The notes beneath the pieces were generated by a model that worked only from the letters and a program-made list of their open reading frames with translations, ran no database searches and was not told the DNA's origin. A stretch of DNA of 64,000 nt from Fasciolopsis buskii (taxonomy: Eukaryota; Platyhelminthes; Trematoda; Plagiorchiida; Fasciolidae): positions 1 to 64,000 of the forward strand of contig LUCM01005536.1 in the NCBI GenBank assembly GCA_008360955.1. The letters are read 5' to 3'. Shown piece by piece: positions 60,701 to 64,000 of this stretch (position 1 is the stretch's first letter; every line of letters starts with the position of its first letter). The translations under genes were made by a program, and so were the position numbers.

Positions 60701-62047
60701 CCAGTCCAATAGCTTGTGAACCCGGAAATGAGGGGTCAGATGACGACGAACCAGGTTGGTTGTGGAAAACAAACTCATACATTTCGCTATTTTGTGTTTT
60801 CAGTGTGCCGAATAGTCTATGGTGAAAAAGGATGCATGTGATAACTGTTTGTCATAATTAACCCATTGAGGTTCGTGTCAAGTAGATATACCTGAAAATA
60901 GATTGATCTGATTAGTTTTTAAATACAGATCACTATTTACTGGCATGTAATTCGAAGAACAGTCTGCGCAAATATTCCCTTCTTAATTTATCCGGTCTCG
61001 TCAGTGCACTTATCTGGATAATTACTCTACAAATATATGCGAAGTACGTTAAAAATAAGAATTTGGTTGATGCTTTCCTCGGTGGCAGAAAGTGAATGAT
61101 ATTCGCCAGAAACTTTATATTTCTCAGATCTGATTACTCAGCCGATTGAATGTCGAATTTGAATTGTGTTGAAGTTTGCCTAAATAATTCGGCTAATGCC
61201 CCATCTAAATCGGAACCCATTACTGATTTGTTTAGATTTTCCAGTTAGCCTATTCTTTCCACCATGAACGACAATGTGCTGCCCATTTTGATTAAATTAG
61301 TCGGCAACTTGGAAGTATATATTTTACAATTATGTGACAATTCATCTGCATTATATTCAGTTTTGAGAACATTACTAGCACGTAATATTTGGCCATTTAA
61401 GGAGGCGTAATATGTAGGTAAATGAAGGAATCGAGCAATCTGCCAATCGCGGGTACTGGTCACGAAAATTCATTGCAGTTTCGACTAGTATTTTGAAACT
61501 GATGGATATGCGTTTATGATAATTATTAAAAAGGATCATCCAGACAAAGATACTGCAGGATGAGTAAACTACAACTCGTGAACTGATAGTAGGATGAACT
61601 CTCGTCAGGTAATGGGAATGTGTGCAGTCAATAAGATCTTGGATTTAATGTTTTACTTCTAAAAAAATTTGAGGCGTTGTAAGTATTGACGTGAACTGCC
61701 ATTGACTTTTCCTAGATATTAATGAAGATCATCTCCCATCGGACCAGTGTGAAGTTGTTGATGATTTCAACATCAACCCCCAATTCCTAAGGCTAACGGA
61801 TTGGATCAGATATTTCTACGACAAAGAAAAGTCAGCTTTTTTTGATGAAGATATGAAACAGTTAAAAATACAATCAGTTTTGGACCAGTTAATCCGACTA
61901 AGACGTGGAGAACATCTAGCCGAGCCGGACTTACGTTCAATCAAGCCACATTCTAGCGGAATTGCTTTCTACATCGATCTGCACGGACACTGTTCAAAAA
62001 GAGGCTGTTTTTTGTATGGAAACTGGCTTGAATCGGAAGAAAATATG
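37977..62047 (+). CDS. AGBL5: Cytosolic carboxypeptidase 5-like tubulin deglutamylase (partial gene, six exons)
   Basis: M14-family zinc carboxypeptidase of the CCP5 type. In animals CCP5 removes glutamates, including the branch-point residue, from polyglutamylated tubulin and so tunes cilia and microtubules. Exons 37977-38389, 44780-45248, 51265-51759, 57184-57836, 60288-60754 and 61716-62047 join in phase (943 codons, no stop). The start matches CCP5: [19 protein letters not shown]. The N-terminal beta domain ([20 protein letters not shown]) is followed by the catalytic domain with RVHPGE (zinc ligands H303 and E306), [11 protein letters not shown] (substrate-binding N/R, 358-364) and [12 protein letters not shown] (third zinc ligand at 922 or 924). 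The catalytic Glu exon lies beyond the right edge. Between YHH (388) and [13 protein letters not shown] (912) lie about 520 residues of mainly polar sequence, far more than in human CCP5. Introns are 6390, 6016, 5424, 2451 and 961 bp. Confidence 0.94.
38390..39594. other. AGBL5 intron 1, 5' part
   Basis: AT-rich intron sequence with a short ATATATTTATATATA tract near 38650. No other feature recognised. Confidence 0.5.
39595..42570 (-). mobile_element. Near full-length LINE fossil, antisense in AGBL5 intron 1 (element C)
   Basis: Minus-strand blocks appear in the order of an intact element. The endonuclease N-terminus is [20 protein letters not shown] at about 42470-42400, then [20 protein letters not shown] at 42310-42240. 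The endonuclease C-terminal region lies about 42100-41700, and a linker with [20 protein letters not shown] at about 41320-41260. The pre-palm is [11 protein letters not shown] and DGYPLVLFK at about 41090-41020. Motif A is [20 protein letters not shown] at about 40710-40650. Motif B is [20 protein letters not shown] at about 40530-40470, and motif C is [14 protein letters not shown] at about 40400-40350. The thumb and tail are [13 protein letters not shown] and [14 protein letters not shown], down to about 39600. Frames shift often. Confidence 0.87.
42571..44779. other. AGBL5 intron 1, 3' part
   Basis: No exon fits CCP5. An open frame at 44344-44574 (+), containing [19 protein letters not shown], looks protein-like but has no recognised family and does not fit the exon 1/exon 2 junction. 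Short TATATA/CATATA tracts occur at 43790-43810. Confidence 0.4.
44780..45248 (+). CDS. AGBL5: AGBL5 exon 2
   Basis: 469 nt. The acceptor is GATCTTTAG; the first base completes Arg, giving [10 protein letters not shown] as in CCP5 ('PRWERIRDRP'). It encodes [48 protein letters not shown] and ends KFIGKK before the donor AAAG/GTGAGC, phase 0. Confidence 0.95.
45249..45420. other. AGBL5 intron 2, start
   Basis: Donor-proximal intron sequence with nothing recognised. Confidence 0.5.
45421..45740 (+). repeat. GATA tetranucleotide microsatellite
   Basis: An imperfect GATA/GACA array with interruptions (45430-45620) and a pure (TAGA)n core of about 19 units at 45624-45701. It accounts for the repetitive SIYLSIYL translation on the minus strand, which is not a gene. 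Confidence 0.97.
45741..48358. other. AGBL5 intron 2, middle
   Basis: At 46675-46830 there is cryptic GAT/GAC-rich simple sequence that translates as an Asp-rich frame. The remainder has no recognised feature. Confidence 0.45.
48359..48479 (-). repeat. Dispersed repeat fragment, partner of 316-437
   Basis: On minus it begins GTCCAGCCGCCGAGC and contains AGAACGATTAGG and TCAACCAAAGAC, matching 316-437 with substitutions and small indels. It is probably a LINE leader fragment inside AGBL5 intron 2. Confidence 0.45.
48480..51264. other. AGBL5 intron 2, 3' part, with probable LINE debris
   Basis: GTGGACTCAGATCAGGCTTTA near 49310-49340 resembles GTGGACTCAGAGCAAGCTTT at 42509-42528, the sequence just upstream of the element C endonuclease. 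A very decayed antisense copy of that LINE may therefore lie around 49250-49850. Its coding motifs could not be read with confidence. Confidence 0.35.
51265..51759 (+). CDS. AGBL5: AGBL5 exon 3 (zinc-binding H..E and NLNR motifs)
   Basis: 495 nt, phase 0 to phase 0. The acceptor is AACCCGATTAAG and the donor GAAACA/GTAAGC. It begins [20 protein letters not shown], runs through [20 protein letters not shown] and GVNLNRVYL to ALVVYHH, then turns into Ser/Thr-rich sequence that starts the lineage-specific insertion. Confidence 0.95.
51760..56344. other. AGBL5 intron 3, with two unassigned open frames
   Basis: Open frames at 54003-54275 (contains [20 protein letters not shown]) and 54353-54688 (contains [19 protein letters not shown]) lie close together on plus. 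Neither is recognised. An exon from 54314 (after ACTAAAG) to the donor-like TGCAG/GTTCGT would start in phase 0 but end in phase 2, breaking the frame of exon 4, so they are not accepted as AGBL5 exons. Confidence 0.4.
56345..56510 (+). mobile_element. tRNA-derived SINE, copy 1 (AGBL5 intron 3)
   Basis: A GGGTTCGAGTCCT B box (56395-56407) lies about 45 bp after an A-box-like segment (GACCAAATGGATAAGG). A tRNA-unrelated body follows, sharing GGTCGCGGATCCCTTCCTGA and TGATGTACATTGTTATTTC with the copy at 62390-62556. Both copies end in AAAGGAAGT(T)AAAG. Similarity extends well past the tRNA head, which supports one SINE family. Confidence 0.72.
56511..57183. other. AGBL5 intron 3, end
   Basis: Intron sequence ending in a pyrimidine-rich acceptor. 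An in-frame alternative acceptor (TTGTTTTAG) lies at 57096. Confidence 0.5.
57184..57836 (+). CDS. AGBL5: AGBL5 exon 4 (insertion in catalytic domain)
   Basis: 653 nt, starting in phase 0 after a polypyrimidine tract ending TATTCAAAGTCTCAG and ending TACAC/GTAGGT with two bases of a Thr codon. The frame is open upstream to 57097, so the exon could begin there, but that stretch translates as typical intron tract ([12 protein letters not shown]). The protein is polar and low in complexity ([20 protein letters not shown]), with a basic C-terminal part ([17 protein letters not shown]). No domain is recognised. Assignment rests on phase, splice sites and position. Confidence 0.8.
57837..60287. other. 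AGBL5 intron 4
   Basis: AT-rich. Contains a short CAT repeat at about 58329-58345, a direct duplication GTTGGCTGGAA at about 58369-58393 and a GTTCAGTTCAGTTT run at 59269-59282. No gene or LINE recognised. Confidence 0.5.
60288..60754 (+). CDS. AGBL5: AGBL5 exon 5 (insertion in catalytic domain)
   Basis: 467 nt. One base completes the Thr codon, then [20 protein letters not shown] follows. The acceptor is TTTTCCGTTTCAG; the donor GAACCAG/GTTGGT leaves one G. The sequence is charged and probably helical in part ([19 protein letters not shown]), ending in an acidic stretch (EGSDDDEP). No domain is recognised. Confidence 0.82.
60755..61715. other. AGBL5 intron 5
   Basis: 961 bp between donor CCAG/GTTGGT and acceptor TTTTCCTAG. 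Nothing else recognised. Confidence 0.6.
61716..62047 (+). CDS. AGBL5: AGBL5 exon 6 (DLHGH motif)
   Basis: 332 nt. Two bases complete Asp, and the exon ends GAAAATATG/GTGAGC in phase 0. It contains [20 protein letters not shown], then [12 protein letters not shown], the conserved strand with the third zinc ligand in CCP5. The next expected block ('YPKLI..N...FDF') was sought to 64000 and not found. Confidence 0.95.
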
Positions 62048-62389
62048 GTGAGCGCGCTTCTCGTTTCCTCTGAGTGCTCCATGCTTGTTAATTGCATTTA
62101 GTATTTCTCACACGAACTCGAGGGAAAAGTCGGACAGATAACACCTTTGGAGCATGCAAAACTTTGGCACACGGATTATTAAAAAGAAGACTGAAGGATC
62201 ATGCTCATATAAAACCCGTAGATCATAGTCTCTTTACGATGATTCGATCATTGCCAGGCATACGAAAAGTCTGCGACAGCAGTTTGAAAATGCATAGTTT
62301 CATGAATATTGTGCGGAGGGAAGCATATCCGGAAAATTGGATTACCAACTGCACTGAGCTAATTTTAAATAAATGTTTTCATCTTTCAA
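62048..62389. other. AGBL5 intron 6, start
   Basis: A plus frame at 62092-62481 has no CCP5 similarity. A splice-like TTTAG at 62101 followed by YFSHELEGKVGQITPL soon meets a stop and does not match the expected next block. Confidence 0.4.
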
Positions 62390-62556
62390 CTTTAACTTCC
62401 TTTATAAATGAAATAGCAATATACATCATTTTTCAGGAAGGGGGCCGCGGCCAACAGAGGGCTGCCGAGTGGGGAAGCTGAACGGCAATGGGAGAATTCG
62501 AAACCCCGGCCCTCACATCCAAAGTCCGCCATCTTATCCGCGTGACCACCACCGGA
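62390..62556 (-). mobile_element. tRNA-derived SINE, copy 2
   Basis: The reverse complement of this segment aligns with 56345-56510: GGATAAGATGGCGGACTTTGG in the head, a B-box-like GGTTTCGAATTCT, a middle TTGGCCGCGGCCCCCTTCCT and a TGATGTATATTGCTATTTC body, ending AAAGGAAGTTAAAG. Open frames on both copies show similar peptides ([11 protein letters not shown] and PFLKNDVYCYF) because of this homology, not because they are genes. Confidence 0.72.
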
Positions 62557-64000
62557 TTCTGGCTTTATTTTCCTTGGGTTAGTTTTTTTCATGTTCTGAC
62601 CTCGTAATGCGGTATACTAAGAAGACAAATGAACAAATAATTCCGAAATGAGGATTTTAAAGTAAACAGAAAAGTGAAACGTGCAGAAAAGTATTTTGAA
62701 TTGGAGAACAACAATGTCTGTCACGTGCAAGTTTATCGCAGACGCAAAAACAAAAGACTAATTATATCTATACGGGCCAATCAACTGGTTAAGGCTTTCA
62801 TACTTCACTCTGTAATGGACTGAACATCCCGAGCCATCGTCTAACCCAACTTAGGTAGCATAAGGGCATGCAGAGAAGCAAGTGTTTCGCTGTCATGTAC
62901 AATGAGAGATCACGTCAATTCGATATGTCCCATATAGGTGCTATTTCTGAAGATTGAACTCCATTAATGAATGCCGTATTCTGGAAAAACTACAAGGAAG
63001 TCAAGATTCAGTCATTTTACATCCTCATATCCACCGCACCTGAAATGGGACGCGACTTCCGGACGAACGATTTTGAGTGGTAACGTGAACTCAGAACTTG
63101 GTCATTGGATTGTACTGATAACGGTCTAGATAGCCCAGAATGAAATTCAAGCTGTCGATAACCATCTACTGGTAGTTATATAGGTCTAGTTGCTTTCACG
63201 TCCTCTTTATCACAGATTGTGCACGGATAACAGCCACCCGGTGCCACATCGTGATCTGAGTTCGCAGGCATGGACCAGAGGAAGTAATAATCTTTGAAGG
63301 ATCCAAGCAACTGACAACCAGGGATCATGAGCGCAACGCTATGAAGACAAAAGCTGCCGTCGAAAGAGCCAACGTTACTTTTTAATAAAAAATATTTTTG
63401 TCCAACAGAAATATTCTATGACCAAAAAATTGAATGAGGCAGTGGTAGCTTTTAGCTCCATCGGATGGGACAGCGAATGACCTTCGACTGCGCCCTTTCG
63501 TCCCACTTAAACAGTCAATGTGAAGATCCAAAGACCATGCAAAGATCACAGTCTTTACTGAACACGCTTTAACATAATCGGGAAAAAGTCTCCGTAGGAT
63601 TTTTGTTGAGCCTCAGGTAAGCTGTGATCATAGAAAGCAAACGCGAATGGTCGCTGTTGACTTGGATAGAATCGTCCAGCCGAATTGTACACAGCCGACT
63701 GATGACTGCAACCAAGCCTAAGAGTCCCCACTCGTTTCTCACTTTCAAAACGGTTCTAATGTCAGGTTCAATATGAAAAATCGAAATCAGATCATACGGG
63801 ACGCGGAAAGCTAGTTACGAGATAAAGGCTGTTTCTGGATCACAGAAAGAGACTATAGAGATGTTGTAATGCATGCGGGGCTTAAAAAAGGCACGAGTCA
63901 GCTCTATCTAAAAAGTTGTAGGAAATCTAGCTGGTGCACATTGGTCCTCTGACTGGCAAACGCCGAAGGTAGACAAGTGACAACAGCAGTCAGGCTTATT
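62557..64000. other. Right edge, presumed AGBL5 intron 6
   Basis: No CCP5 exon, LINE motif or simple repeat recognised. The higher GC content around 63200-63900 resembles other old repeat regions in the window. Confidence 0.35.

Noticed and set aside
62102..62180. AGBL5 exon 7 candidate after TTTAG
   Set aside because: The frame reaches a stop after 26 codons and lacks the expected conserved block.

Overview
The window is eukaryotic nuclear DNA, almost certainly from a parasitic flatworm and most likely a tapeworm with a large genome. The evidence is long GT-AG introns next to introns of only 33-36 bp, flatworm-style non-LTR retrotransposon (LINE) fossils throughout, and a tRNA-like/hammerhead SINE of the schistosome Sm-alpha kind. 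No prokaryotic features are present. The clade is inferred from these traits, not from a species-level match.

Two host genes can be read as spliced exons and point away from each other. On the minus strand at the left is the N-terminal part of an RRP5/PDCD11-like ribosome-biogenesis protein: five exons between 6809 and 2110 encode 321 residues of S1-type RNA-binding repeats. The first three introns are tiny and the fourth is 3.6 kb, packed with LINE debris; both ends of the gene are missing. On the plus strand, 37977-62047, are the first six coding exons (943 codons) of a CCP5/AGBL5-like cytosolic carboxypeptidase, which removes glutamates from tubulin tails. Exon phases agree at every junction. 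The gene leaves the window before its catalytic glutamate, and its catalytic domain carries an insertion of roughly 520 residues.

Layout: 1-1500 LINE fragments (+); 2110-6809 RRP5-like exons (-) with LINE pieces in the large intron; 7100-14500 largely unassigned, with a decayed LINE (-) at 9.2-12.7 kb; 14.6-23.3 kb a LINE (+) with a 740-bp open reverse transcriptase frame, plus a 367-bp segment duplicated in inverse orientation; 24187-35609 a large inverted repeat (two 3196-bp, nearly identical arms around a 5031-bp spacer holding another LINE); 35.6-38 kb unassigned DNA upstream of AGBL5; 38-62 kb AGBL5, with a nearly full-length antisense LINE fossil in intron 1, a GATA microsatellite in intron 2 and a SINE in intron 3 whose sister copy lies at 62.4 kb.

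The most unusual structure is the giant inverted repeat: its arms look far younger than the surrounding decayed repeats, and each carries an ATG-started 140-codon ORF and a tRNA-like/hammerhead SINE relic. It is either a recent foldback duplication, a gene-converted palindrome or an assembly artefact (one arm contains an N).
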